Assembly: GCA_001600455.1 (NCBI GenBank)
Contig: BCKC01000002.1
Location: forward strand, 4,726,171-4,790,170
Length of the DNA: 64,000 nt
Source: Endocalyx cinctus
Taxonomy: Eukaryota; Ascomycota; Sordariomycetes; Amphisphaeriales; Apiosporaceae
Direction of reading: 5' to 3'
Shown piece after piece: positions 43,556 through 55,380 of the stretch (its first letter is position 1; each line of letters begins with the position of its first letter). The translations under genes were made by a program, and so were the position numbers. The notes under the pieces are model-generated. The model did not search any database. It worked only from the letters and a program-made list of their open reading frames with translations, and was not told the DNA's origin.

Positions 43556-45494
43556 GTTTGCGACGGTTTCAGCTGGAGTAATTTATATCTGTTCGTAACG
43601 GTAAGAAAAGCAACTTGAATGTGGACGCGTGTGTCTTTTTCTCTTTCTGAAATCTAATTCGTATTGAAGAAATGTTAAAGGAAAGAGGGAATAGGCACAG
43701 AGACAGAAGAGAAGTGATACTGCGAAAAAGAGAGCGAGGGAGAAAAAAAAAGGGAGAAAGAAAGGGTGTTAAGTTTTCACTCCAAAATGTTGGGTTATTG
43801 TGTCTCTCTTAGTTGGGGGTTATGTTTCTTTCCCATCCAACGGTCATCACATATTGATCCCTTCAAAATTGCCCCGCCTTACGAAGTTGGAAAATTGATA
43901 CTGAATGATAAAATATTTTGATTGTTGCCAAAACAAAATAAATTACCAATCTCAAAGAAGGGGGATAATGTAAAAAACACGCGGGCGAATGTATAGATAC
44001 GTACCGTACAAATTATTATGAATCTTCAAGTACCGTTGACCAAATGTGAATATGGGTTCAGTATAGGTAGGGAGGTAAGAAGTATGTAAGTTTACTTTAA
44101 AAGTAAAGAAAAAAAAAATTGTGTTTATTGATTGGGTTGTTTTGAGTCAGGTTGCGGCGGGCAGTCAGGCATGTGGTTCAAACGAGGGGGGGGGGGGGGA
44201 TTTTTTGCCCCTCTTCAATGTTGTGCTTGTGCATGTTATTAACAATGCCAAAGCGAAATACAAACAGAAAACCCCCCGCCTAAGATTTCTTTATAGTGGG
44301 TAAGTGGACACCTACAAGGTAGGCAGCAGAAGGCAGGTAGGGGTAATAATCTTAAAGGGTCATTATATTTTACTGCCTAGACCATTGTAATAACCCCTGA
44401 TCATATACCTGTACCCATACGTACATTAGGTATCTAGGTACGTACCTACGCATAGGTATCACTGTACATATATCGGGTATGGGTTTATCTTTTTCCGTAT
44501 ATATACTACCCGATATGTACACTACACCAAGATCATTTTGAGACGAACTTCATATATACGGAGTATAAAGTAGTTTGATAAAACATATTGTTTCTTTATA
44601 TATATTTATTTATTTTCTCTTTTTTACTTTTTTTTTCGTCTTCGTTTCGTGTTCCATTAGACCTCCTTTCTGTCTCATCTTTCTATTGTACAAAGTAGTG
44701 TTCTGTACAAATGGTCTCCCTAATATTCCCCCGTTTTTTCCCCTCTCCCATCCAACTCATCTCTTACCTCCCCGTTCTCTCCAGACGTCTTCTCGTATCA
44801 AATAAATTGCTAAAAGAGCATCACACATCACACCTAGAATCCCTATCAAGCCATTCGAACCAAATCATTCCCGTTTTTTTTATCACTCCTCCCATGCAAA
44901 TGGATAAAAAGAATAATGTAAAAAGAAAGAAAAAGAGAAACAGCACAAGAATAAGACCAAGAATTCAGAGAAGATTCTTTTTTCGCTTTTTTTTCCTTCC
45001 TCTCGTATCTCTTCACTTCAGTTCTGCAGCTCTATCCCAGGGCCACCGTATCCACAATGTACAGATATAACTCCCCCTTCCCTCCTCAACCACTCTCGGG
45101 GCAAGGGGCGTTTAGTTAGCATTAACTTCGGCTGTAATAAGAAAAGAAAAAAAAAAAGGGGGAAAGAAGGAAAGAAAAATAGTGAAAAATAGAGAATAAA
45201 GAGACAATTCCTTGCTAGAAGTTAATCCAGACCAGACCAGACCATTGGGGGATATAACTAGATGCAAATATGACGGGGTAGGTTTTCTCCATCTTAGAAA
45301 AAAAAAAGTCATAAAACACGCTCGCCCTTTTCATGTATCCGTTCCTTTTCCTCGCCCACACGCCGTACAACGTAATAATCGGCACCAACCATGCTCCGTC
45401 AAATAATTCCTCTTGGCTTCGAGGCGATTTAGCATCAGTCTCTCAAGCTTCCACCCAACAAAACTTTTTCCGATTAAGGGAACAGGTAAGCCCA
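43556..45494. other. Intergenic: RanBP1 promoter and G3BP-like 3' DNA
   Basis: 1.9 kb with no supported gene. The stretch 44290-44470 is rich in TAGGTA/GTACCT words. An inverted repeat lies at 44464-44520, TACGGAGTA at 44557-44565 and a G run near 44187. Pyrimidine-rich frames around 44575-45070 show no coding character. Confidence 0.5.
44464..44520. repeat. Inverted repeat (hairpin)
   Basis: GTACATATATCGGGTA at 44464-44479 pairs with TACCCGATATGTAC at 44507-44520, apart from one extra AT in the left arm. The loop is 27 nt. Intergenic; may be a small DNA element. Confidence 0.6.
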
Positions 45495-47286
45495 TTAAGC
45501 GTTGGTTGCCTGGGAAGGGTTCCTGGCACGAGGCTGCGCATTACCGCCTCTTCCCCGATTCTGACCACCGAAGTTACCCCGGCTGCCTTGGCTCCCGGAT
45601 CGGTTACCATCAAAGCCACCACGACCTCCACGGTTGCCCATACCGCCACGTCCGGCGGTATAGTTACTACCGCCATATGCACCTGCCTTGGGTCGGCGCG
45701 GCTCCACTACAATGTTCTCGCTGTTAACGATGTGGGGATTAGCAGCGACAGCCGCCTGGTATCCTGCGACGGTTGCAAACTCAACGAAGGCACAGTTCTA
45801 TATTGATCAGTTAGTTCAGCTTACACATCACAGAAAGGGAATGAAAGGAACCACGTACCTTCTGGCGGTTTATGTCAAAGTAGACCAGCTGACCATGCTG
45901 TTCTAAAGCGCCCTTGAGATCGTCGTGCTTCACCTTATCAGTTACGTATTTAACATATCCCAGCGTGCCATCGGCCCCAGAAGGGGGTCCGGAAATCGAT
46001 TGGGGTCGATTCTGTCGTTTCGAGTCGCTTCCAGCGGTCTGCCATTCCGCCGATGCCTCCTTTCCAGGTGCGGCAGGAGTGGGCTGTTCGGTAGCCTGAA
46101 CGGTGGGGGCGGGAGCTGCGGCTTGAGTCGGTGCGGCGGGACGAGGAGCTGCGGGGGGAGCTGCTGTCTTGGGAAGTGGTACGGCGGGGCGGGGAGGACC
46201 GGCGGCGGCGGCGATACGACTAGCCCAGGTCATAGGCTTCGACGGCTGAGCAGGGGCGGGAGCAGGGGCGGGAGCAGGTGCCTTAGTTGGGACCACCGGT
46301 GTTGGACTTGGGTCAGTGGGTCTCTCGGGTTCTTTGACGTCTTCTTCGGCAAGCTGCTTGACAGTTTCATCCGGGTTAGGGACGCTTTCTTCAGTCTTCG
46401 ACTCGGTCTCGGCGGCATCAACTTCCTCCGTCGTAGCCTCGGTGACTGTGCTATCAACTGCCGGGGTCGTCTCCTTGACGGCACTGACTTCCTCTAATTT
46501 CTGATCAATGACACCCGCATCGAGCTCGGCCGTCTCCGTCTCCTCTTCGACAGACTCGGACTGAGTTTCTTCTTTCGATTCCTTCACTTCTACAGGCACC
46601 GGAGCGACAATTTCCACAGGTTCCTCGTCTTCCTCGCCCGTCGTGGCTTCAGCCGGCTCGTCATTCTCCTCGTCAATGTAACGGAGGACGTCGTTCAGGA
46701 CAAAGTATCCAGACGGCTGCTGAGCAAGAACAAAAGTTTGGACGAACTTCTTAGAATCACTGGCCTTGTTAGAAGTCTCACCAATGACCTGGATAACAAT
46801 ATTATCGAAAGAAGCTTGCGAGTCAACGTTGGAGACGCGGACTTTGCAATCCTGAAAGTCGAGCTCCTTAATGCGCTCTTGGATGGCCTGGGAGAATACA
46901 ACGCGGTTAATTTGGGATCTCCGTTTGTCATACAAGGAGGTTAAAGTAGTTTAGCACATACCTGTCTGCCTACGGAGACAGCAGCCTGGGCGCCTTCGTT
47001 ACCCGAGACGAACTGAGAACGTTTTCCATAAAAGAGCTATAATAATATTAGTATATCAACATCGTCACGAGTGTATATCATGTTTTAAATGATCATGTAA
47101 ACATACATGAAGTTTCTCAGGCGCTTTGCTTAGGGTAGTGTAGTACTGCTCGACGAAAAACCAAGCAACCTCATCCTTACCGAGGTTCGAACTAGCATTG
47201 CTGGCTTGATCGGCAGCAGAAGGCGCAGAGGTAGTAGTAGAGGGGGCGAATTGTTCGGTGTGGGTATGGTTGCCGTTGGTAGCCAT
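45495..47286 (-). CDS. nxt3: NTF2 and RRM domain protein, G3BP/Nxt3-like
   Basis: Four exons, 47286-47107, 47036-46962, 46887-45859 and 45797-45495, give 528 residues. An NTF2-like domain (about 35-165) reads VAWFFVEQYYTTLSKAPEKL, LFYGKRSQFV and IQVIGETSN. A long acidic, Pro/Ala-rich linker follows. An RRM (about 395-470) has LGYVKYVTDKV and NCAFVEFATVAGYQAA, then an RGG-type Gly/Arg tail with GRGGMGNRGGRGG. This is the G3BP architecture shared by yeast Bre5 and fission yeast Nxt3, the Ubp3 deubiquitinase cofactor that also joins stress granules and ribophagy. The second exon is 75 nt. The ATG at 46935 is intronic. The role is inferred from architecture. Confidence 0.9.
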
Positions 47287-50200
47287 AGTTGCGACGGGTT
47301 ATCGAGATGTAGGGAGGGGTTTTACGGATGAGGATTGCGCGGGATGCAAAATTAAGCTCGTTAGGTTTTAATCCACTCCGAGAATGATATAGTCGTTGAC
47401 TTCTTTTTTTCTTTTTTTTATCAGAAAATGTTAGGATTCTGTGTGGGGAAGTAGCAGACGTTAGCGGTAACTTCAATTAAGAGATATATTGATTTCTATG
47501 GAAATCGTATTTTCATATTTTCAGGCACAAACCTTGATTCAGTGGCAAGGCCCGTTAGAGGAAAAAAAAAACGACGGGGTAAGAACGGAGTTTAGGAGAA
47601 AATCCAGCTATAATATGACGAAAGATGTTGAAGAGAGAGAGAAAAAGGTTTCAAAAAATAAATTACTTTTTTTTTCCCTTTTGATTAATTACAAAGCTCT
47701 GTCAAGCTGGATCTGACGGGGGATATTTCGGTAATGAGAAGAGAATGATGATTAAGGGCAAAATATTGTTTGACAAAAAAAAAAAAAGTAATTGGAGGTG
47801 ACGTGGTGGAGAATTTAATTTTTTTTTGGGGTAACTTCCAAGGCTTTTTTTTGTTCCGGTTTGGTTGTTGTGGTGGTGGATGTTGTTGATGATGGTGATG
47901 ATGATGAGAGGTGGTAAAAGAGAAGAGCTCAAAATTTACCTTAGTATGTGGAAAGTAGAGGAGAAAACCCTTAGGTAAGTACAGTTGAGTACTACTGTAG
48001 AAAGGAATTGAATCGGCTGGTCTGGTCTAGTCTAGTCTAAACCTTGAGGAATGAAGACGCGAAGGAATTATCGCGTTCTAATAAAATAAAATAAAATAAA
48101 ATGAGAGAAAATTGGGAAACAAATATATATGAAAGAGAATAAACGAAGGATGAAAAATGAATTGAGTTCAGACAAGTTCGGTAAGATCAAATTAGGTAAA
48201 GAATTATATCTTATCTTAAGAGAAAAAGATGTATTCAGTACAAGATGAAGTCGCAAGTAAATATACAAATGAGAAGAGGATGTGAGGGAGGAGAGAGAGT
48301 CTCGGGATTATTTAGATTTGGGTAGGTAAGGTAAGGTAAGGGTAAAATAAAAGTAAAGGTTGAGTAAAGGTACAGTTAAAAAAAAAAAAAGATTAGTGTA
48401 AATAGGTATCGCACAATCTTTTGGTGTTGACGCGAGACAATAAATTTGACTTGGTATTTCGTTATTAAGTGGAGAGAGGAAGGTCTGTGGAAAAGTATAG
48501 GTAAGGTAAAAAGGTAAGTATTTTCTTTTTCTTTCTTTTTTTCCTAAATGATACACTACTTCCAATATTTTATTCAAGCTTCAGATCAAATACAAAATAT
48601 ATATAAGTCAGACATCTAGGGTAGCAAAATAGAACAAAATAGAATAACATAAAATAAATTTAATAGTCAATTCACAAAATGAATGAAAGACCTGGTATGC
48701 AGTTGACTTCATTCTATCTTACTACGATACATAAACCACCTACGGAGTAGTATAAACTACCTACCTAGGTAGGTACTTGGTATCCGCATAGCACTGTTAT
48801 TCTAGGTACTTACTTACCTTTGTTAGCAGCCCTAGGCACTTGTATATAAGCACGGTAGCTACCTAGTAGAGTAGCTTAGTTTAGTTTAGCTAGGACATGG
48901 TGCGGAAGCTTCCATAGCGCACTAGCAGAGTCACCTACCTAGCTGCCTAGGGAGGTACCTAGATAGATACTGTAATATACATACCCGTAGACATATGTAG
49001 GTGCGTATCCAATACTTCCAGAACTGTGTAAAAGGAAGCTCTTCCGGATATTCATCGGTCTATTCTCTTATATTGATTACTCCATATCCATTCACACTTA
49101 TTATTGGACAGTGATTTTACTATGTAATGGATGTGTATGGAATCTACGTAGTAGTGTAAACATTACGTTGATCTCTTCCATTTTTGTTCTTTTAAATTCC
49201 GGCCGTATTAACTCCGATAGGTTGATTGTTTTGATGGAATCATCCATCAATCCATATTTGTATCAACCTACCTGATCATAGATTGACACTTCGCCTTTAT
49301 TTCTCTTTTACCACCGCAGTTCATGATAGTAGCATGCTTTCATCAATACTGTTCTGCTTCCGTGGAAGTAATCTCCCATGCAGCACTCCAAATTGTTTTA
49401 CAGCAGTATGTCACCCAGCTTTAAGGTCATCGTCAGTTCATTCTTTTCAGCAATGTAGTATAATATCGAGAGCTTCAGTCTGTACCTCAACCATTGGCGG
49501 TAGGCTGGTCAATTATCCGGGATCAGAATGAGACGGCCGGTCCAGACAGCAGACGGCTTGTCTCTGTAGGTCAATGAGTATCTTGAGGGGTCAATTATAT
49601 AGAATACTTACTGAGCATGTTACTAAAGCGATCCTGGCAGTCCCCCTAATCACTGATATAGCTTGTTATACCGGTAAATGGTTGGACGTTTCTGTAAAGA
49701 GATACTCTAGCTGGCCTTAACCCATACAGAATAACAATGCCGCGCTTACTCTATAAACCATCGGAGATGTTCTCCAGCCTCTTACCCAACGTAAGCAATG
49801 GCAATAGGTCTTTGGATATCTCCTCCGGGCCAAGGTTCCCGGATAGCTCTGATGTCTTACTGTCAAATAAGAACTCTCACAATTCTACCTACTAGGAAAC
49901 CATGTCATTGATCTAACGTGTTTGATATTTTGTCAAGTTTGCACATCGCTAGTGCTGCAACTCTAGTTGGTAATTCGTCGGCAACCAGCTGATTTCTTAA
50001 TATTTCTGGTCCCGCCTTACAGTTCACTAACAGGCACCCAAGCATTTAAGAGTCTTTTGCCCGCTCTTTTTTTGATACTACAGCTCAAAATCTAGCCCCA
50101 GCATGCTTGTTATAGGCAAGCCTTCAATGTCCAGTTGTGTCTCATGAGACAGGTGACTAGGTCTACGTGGTTTGAAAAGACAAAACAAAGGGGCTAGGTA

Positions 50201-51874
50201 GATTAGCAGGACAGAAACCTGCAATGAAAAAGGGGGCTCGTGGCCCCCTCTCAACGTCTCCATACCTAACAGTCGTTACGTATGTTGCTTGCCGCTTCAC
50301 GATCCTATAGTATTCTGCCAAAGATGAGTTTGGTTTTCGCTTTGTTTCCCGTATTTGAAAACGCCTTTCCTAGGCTGTGGTCTCAATAGGCTCAGCACAA
50401 CCCGAGATCTAAAAGGCGTACTTAAGTTTCGTGCCTAGCTCAGAATACGACTGCGACGCCAGAAAGGAGGTCGCCGCCGTGATAATTAAAGGGGGCCTAG
50501 ACATTCTTCCGGAGTCGAATGCCTACGTTTTGGAAGAAGAGGTCCCTTATCGAGATAAGGGAAGTATCACATTGAGCGTCTTACGACGAAGCCAATACGC
50601 ATATTCAGGGGCTACAACTCACCTACTACATCCCCTTAAGCAAATCACCTCTTTCAATGAATGGAATAACAACCTAACTGACTTTTCCAACAACCACTAA
50701 ATTCTAGGCAGCTGGTTTTGATACATCCCAGTTGGTTATATCGTGCTGGTATACTCATAACACAGAATCAACCGAACCCCAGCTTCTCTCATAACTTAAA
50801 CTTATGAAAAGGTAGGCCTAATTCAGGTAAGCATAAGGACACCCATATATTTCTCGCATGCCCAGCCAGAGCCTGCGCGATTTCAATATGATACCGGCTA
50901 GATAGGCCTCGAATTAATCTCTCATACAATACGTGGCGGGGGAGGGGGGAACGAAAAGCGTAGGTGAATTTCGAATCGGAGCAGAGGGTTTGCGAGTCTT
51001 TCTTGCTAGAGTCAACTATTAAATTGATGTATATGCTATAATATACATCTGCTTCACACTAGTTCTCCCTATAGAATAAAATAAGATAAAAGAAAATATT
51101 AAATGTCTCTTTTCAAAATTTAAGTAGTACGCTTCAGAGGTATCCGTTTCGAATCAAAAATGGGCGATATAGGTATGTATATAAAAACAATTAAAACAAC
51201 TAAGGAAAAAAGAACCAAAAAAAAAGTCATCCGTTAGGCGGAGTCTTTGACTCATGCCCCTGATCCAATCCAGTCCATTAAAAGATGAAATAAAACCCAA
51301 CGCCTTTTGTTTTTAATAAAGGGAAAAAAAAATAGAAAAGGAAAATGTTAAATATGAGCCGTGAGGCTATCCGCTCTTGTTCAGCCGCGAGGCTCCATTA
51401 ATCTTTAACAGATAAGTGTTTTTTTTTTTTTTTTTGGTCGTTTTTNTTTTTTTAGAGGATGAATTTTCCAATCCGAGTTGGCCTGCGTTGAGAAAGAAAA
51501 TTCATTTGATCCTTAGGCAAACGGTGCTGTGATTTCCCGTTGATCGCATGCGCGGAGCAAACGTGCCTTGATCAGATCTGACTCTTTCCCGTGGTCGTGT
51601 GACCTTGTGTTTCTATGAATCCGTCCATTCATCATAATTATTTTCCTCTCCCAGTGAGTTTTTTTTTTTTTTGTTCTTTTTCTTCTTTTCGTTTATACAG
51701 TCTCGTTTCAGCCTTCTACTTTAATGATTCTCCCATTTCGTGAAGGGGGAAAAGAAAAGGGGAAAAAAGTCCGAAAGTGGGCGTTGAATTTCCTCCATCC
51801 CAACTGTAAGGCTGCTAAAAATTAATTAAGTTGGTTTTTTTTCCCCTATAATTTTCGAGGTAATGATTTCATGA
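47287..51874. other. Gene-poor region, 4.6 kb
   Basis: No gene is supported. A/T-rich DNA holds (AAAAT)n near 48079-48101, TGATGG repeats near 47870-47910, TAGGTA-rich DNA at 48330-48400 and 48730-48970, and TACGGAGTA at 48741-48749. The 89-codon frame at 50431-50700 has no ATG start. One undetermined base sits at 51446. Confidence 0.5.
51446..51446. other. Undetermined base (N) in a T tract
   Basis: The only N in the window. It lies between T runs at 51441-51454, just after a 17-base T run, so it probably marks a sequencing problem in homopolymers. The length of the tract may be wrong. Confidence 0.99.
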
Positions 51875-52423
51875 TCAGTGTCGAGACCGATGGCTCGAAG
51901 AGGTACCGTGGTGACGATGCGAATGACCGTGGCGATGGGAATGGTGATGGTGGTGACCGTCACGTTCCCGTCTACCGGATGAGCTTGAGCTCTCTAGCTC
52001 CCGTTCTAGGTTTTCGACGCGCTGGCGATAGTCTCGCACGATATCCCTGATGTGAGCGATGCGATCGAAGTCTACCTCGAGTTCGTCGATCTGGCTCATC
52101 AAGTTCTGAAAGCGGGCGATCTCGGCATCGGCGTTGTCTATAAGGTTACCCGCGCGATCGTACTGCTGCATGGTCACGTACGAGCTCTGCTCGCTCAGGT
52201 ACTCGATGCGCTGCTGGATCTGTTGCATGAGCCGGTCGAGGTGTCGCGACAGGGCTGCCAGGCTCGAGCTGTCGAGTAGTAAGCGCCCTTGCGACGAGGC
52301 TCGGCTGGCGGCGCGCGACGAGGACGAATTGATCTGGGTCTGATGATACCTAAGAAGAGCGATCTCTTCATCGGTCAGACCCAATTGGGTGTCCGCGACA
52401 GTATTCGCCTCGGTTGATGGCAT
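51875..52423 (-). CDS. cnl1: Likely BLOC-1 subunit Cnl1
   Basis: A single exon of 182 residues. After a polar head, a helical coiled-coil core (about residues 58-147) reads LSRHLDRLMQQIQQRIEYL, then NLIDNADAEIARFQNLM and HIRDIVRDYRQRVENLERE. Compared from memory with yeast Cnl1, the spacing of hydrophobic and acidic positions agrees, including the N-x-I-D block. Cnl1/BLOC1S4 is part of the endosomal BLOC-1 complex, which regulates Rab5/Vps21 in yeast. The C-terminal tail is His/Ser-rich (RDGHHHHHSHRHGHSHRHH), unlike yeast, and may bind metal. Coiled-coil resemblance is weak evidence, so another small coiled-coil protein is possible. The gene stands alone in gene-poor DNA. Confidence 0.6.
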   Translation of the reverse strand: MPSTEANTVADTQLGLTDEEIALLRYHQTQINSSSSRAASRASSQGRLLLDSSSLAALSRHLDRLMQQIQQRIEYLSEQSSYVTMQQYDRAGNLIDNADAEIARFQNLMSQIDELEVDFDRIAHIRDIVRDYRQRVENLERELESSSSSGRRERDGHHHHHSHRHGHSHRHHGTSSSHRSRH

Positions 52424-55380
52424 CGTCGTTTTCGTTTTCGTGACCGCGATGCGATGCGATACGCCCTTCGTTTACTTCGACGGCTCGCTAACAATCAAGT
52501 ATCGCGCGCTTGTACCGATAGGGTCGGAAATGAGGGAATGGCGGAAGTGGACGCGGACTTGAGCGCGAACGTGAGCGATGCAGAATCGGGTGAAACGTCG
52601 TCTCGGGTACGTGTGATGGAGGATGTGACACCCTGTGGTCAAGCGTCGAGTCGACGAGCGCGCGCGGTTTCATTGTCTCGAAATAGATATAATAACGTCG
52701 CTTGTCATTGCAGAAACTTGTAAACTTGATGGGTTTGGTTTAAGTTTAAGAGATAATATCGGCGCTGAAAGTTTGGGTATTATTTTTGGAGATTGGTAAC
52801 AAACCAAATCGTTGCTTGCGTTCCAGTAACCGTTTGGCGAGCTCGTTCGCAAAGAGAAGGAGGGGCAGAAGGGGGTAAGGTATGTAGTAATGTGAATTAG
52901 GAAAAAAAAAAAAAAAGACCAGGAATTTGGAGGGCACGATTTTTTTGATTGACAAAAAAAAAGTCCCGTTTAATTTTCTAGGATTTGGTAATTTTGGTGA
53001 TACAAAAAGCCGATGCACCACACCCTCTTCTGTTATTTTCTTTCCTCTTTCTTCCTTAAACCTAGCTCTTTTTCTTCCGCTACGCAGGTAGTTTTAGTTT
53101 AATATTTCCTTGTCACTACACACCTCCGAGATCGAGTGGAAGAGGGTTTAAAATGTTAAGGTTACTACTAGACAACAAGGCGTTGTAAAGCGGCAAGCCG
53201 CGATGCTTTCTTTTTCTTTTTCCCCCCTTTACGTTGAGGCAAGGTAGCATTAACAGAAACCTGAAGGTATCCTCGGGCCGCCTGTACCTTTTTGGTACGT
53301 GTCGTAACTACTTGGTAGTAAACCCGATCTATTGAGTTGAATGAAGTTTATCAAGAAGTTTGAGTAAGAAACTCAAAGCATAAAGGAAAAAGAAAAGAAA
53401 GAAATTATCTTCACAATATTGTCAGAATTGCGGGTCGTTGGACAAGGGCATTGTTGATTATTAGTAGCTAGCTGGAGTATAAGCCACACCAGCCACACCA
53501 CCAGCCACAGGCTGGTGTATGTGGCCAGTGCGGAGCTGGCCTGTACGCCAGCTCACTTACACTCGAAATAATTCTGACTAGCAGAATTATTTCACAACAT
53601 CAACAACAATAATAACTTCATTTTTCAGAACAGTAAAATCTTACGATTTTAACCCAACAGGCATACATATAATATACTATATGAGCCTTGTGAGAAGGGA
53701 GGCCCTTATGGTACTTATTAATGGACTTTGTTTTAAATATTGAGATTTCCCAATAAATTCGCTCATCTAAATTGCTACAAGATGACCACCAACATCAAGT
53801 GGCAGTATCAGGTCAGTGTATACTTCGCACATATTGACAAGGCCTGTTTCCATACATAGTATAGCTTCGGTCGATTATTATTAGTACATTAGAGGTACCG
53901 TGTGATATCGAAGTCCGTTGCCGCCGAAGAGGATTATGAGTAAGAAGTAATAAAAATACTTTACCGACCTACCCTGGATGATCATTATTGTCACAGCTTA
54001 AGATAGAAAATAGAAGATGAGGGTGGCCGGGTCTCAATCTGTTACAGGCGCTTATTCTGAGAGATACCGACTGGATCGGCATATTTATTAGAAAAAGAAT
54101 TACCGCGAGGTAAGTCATCTCGCTTATTTTATGAAAATTGAATTGTATAGTTTTAGCTGACATGACTACGATTTCGAAAAGGAAAGACGTATGATATAAT
54201 GGATAGATATATGTCCACGAGTCTATGTATGTAGTTATAAATACATAACAGAAAGACCATTAAAGATGATGATGTCGATAGACCTGGGGAAGCTGGGGAA
54301 GAATGTGAAATGCCCTGCAGCTGCATCCAATTAATGAACACAGTGTATTTTATTATTATGCTTATTTGTATATCATCACTAACCCCATACTGACATCGTA
54401 ACATGAAGCGTTTTCAACAACGTTGTTCTCGTCACTTTGTACTTCTGAGATCACGCAATATATACCTACCTAGTATTTTCTTAACCCCTTCTTTAACATC
54501 ATAGGGCGCTTCATTTCTCTGACTCCTTTCAGCTATCTATTTCAATATGAATATACCACCTTGTAATTGGTATGAGATATGGATTTATCTATCTTGTCTC
54601 TCGTACGCAATTCGAATCACTTAACTCAAATATATTCCCCCATCCCCCCTGTTCCGTAATTCCTTGAATAGGCATGCATGATCTACTATGCAGACCTTTT
54701 CCTAGACCTTGCATCTTGCACCTTGCATATGTCTGTGTGTTGCGCATATGTTCTAGCTATCTACTCCATTGAGAACGGAAGTTCAACTACCGCGTTGCCG
54801 TCATAGAAGTAACTCCGCAAAATCTGTCGAGTAACGTTTACCAACTTCTGGATCATGTTGATATTTTAGGGTTTGTCATTCTCGCTACCAAAACATAACG
54901 TGAAAAGAGTCATATTATGATGGAATCAACTGAATTGCATTTAACTGGTCGCTATCTGATTACGGTACAATATGCAAGTCTATCTATCCAAGCCGAATTG
55001 TCGGGAGCGTGTTGGAACCCCGTGTTGGCCGATATATCACAATTCCAGCCGTCCGAGTCTTGAGCCATTCGGCCAATTCGGCCAATTACTCGCATCGTGA
55101 ATTTGCATTCCTCGGACGGAGTAACAGGATCTCTCCGCCAAATCCACCACTCCAGGGTTAGCTATCGGCTCTCAATTCCTTTACCAACCTGGCTTTGCAT
55201 ATTTTCCATGCATCTGCCCAAAATAATTACGGAGTGTTTGCCGACTTTCCTCTGATACATACGTCTATATATGTTATATATGTGATAGCCAGCCCCTTTG
55301 CCGTTTTGTTTCTTTCAGTATGGGTCGTATATCTTCTTGTGGATCGTTAATAGACCTCGTAAGGTCAAGAAACCGGGAAA
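52424..55380. other. Gene-poor region with one LTR-like insertion
   Basis: The Cnl1 promoter lies at the left end. The only structured feature is the 208-bp repeat at 53452-53659. Remaining frames (maximum about 91 codons) are A/T-rich and carry no recognised domain. No RNA gene was seen. Confidence 0.5.
53452..53659 (+). mobile_element. Solo-LTR-like element, copy A
   Basis: 208 bp that start TGTTG and end CAACA, bounded by a perfect 5-bp direct duplication GGCAT (53447-53451 and 53660-53664). A copy in opposite orientation at 60555-60762 differs at one position (53498 C versus T). TG...CA ends, short terminal inversions and 5-bp target duplication are the marks of an LTR retrotransposon, here without an internal region. 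The element carries four perfect hairpins. No coding potential; no primer-binding site remains. Confidence 0.85.

Noticed and set aside
45925..46497. 190-codon Gly/Ser-rich plus-strand frame
   Set aside because: Antisense shadow of the low-complexity linker of the G3BP-like gene.
50431..50700. 89-codon plus-strand frame
   Set aside because: It has no ATG start (GTG only), a stop shortly upstream and no recognised homology; possibly a relic, but not supportable.
54600..54625. Possible tRNA T-arm (AATTCGAATC)
   Set aside because: No acceptor stem, D-arm or anticodon arm could be folded around it.
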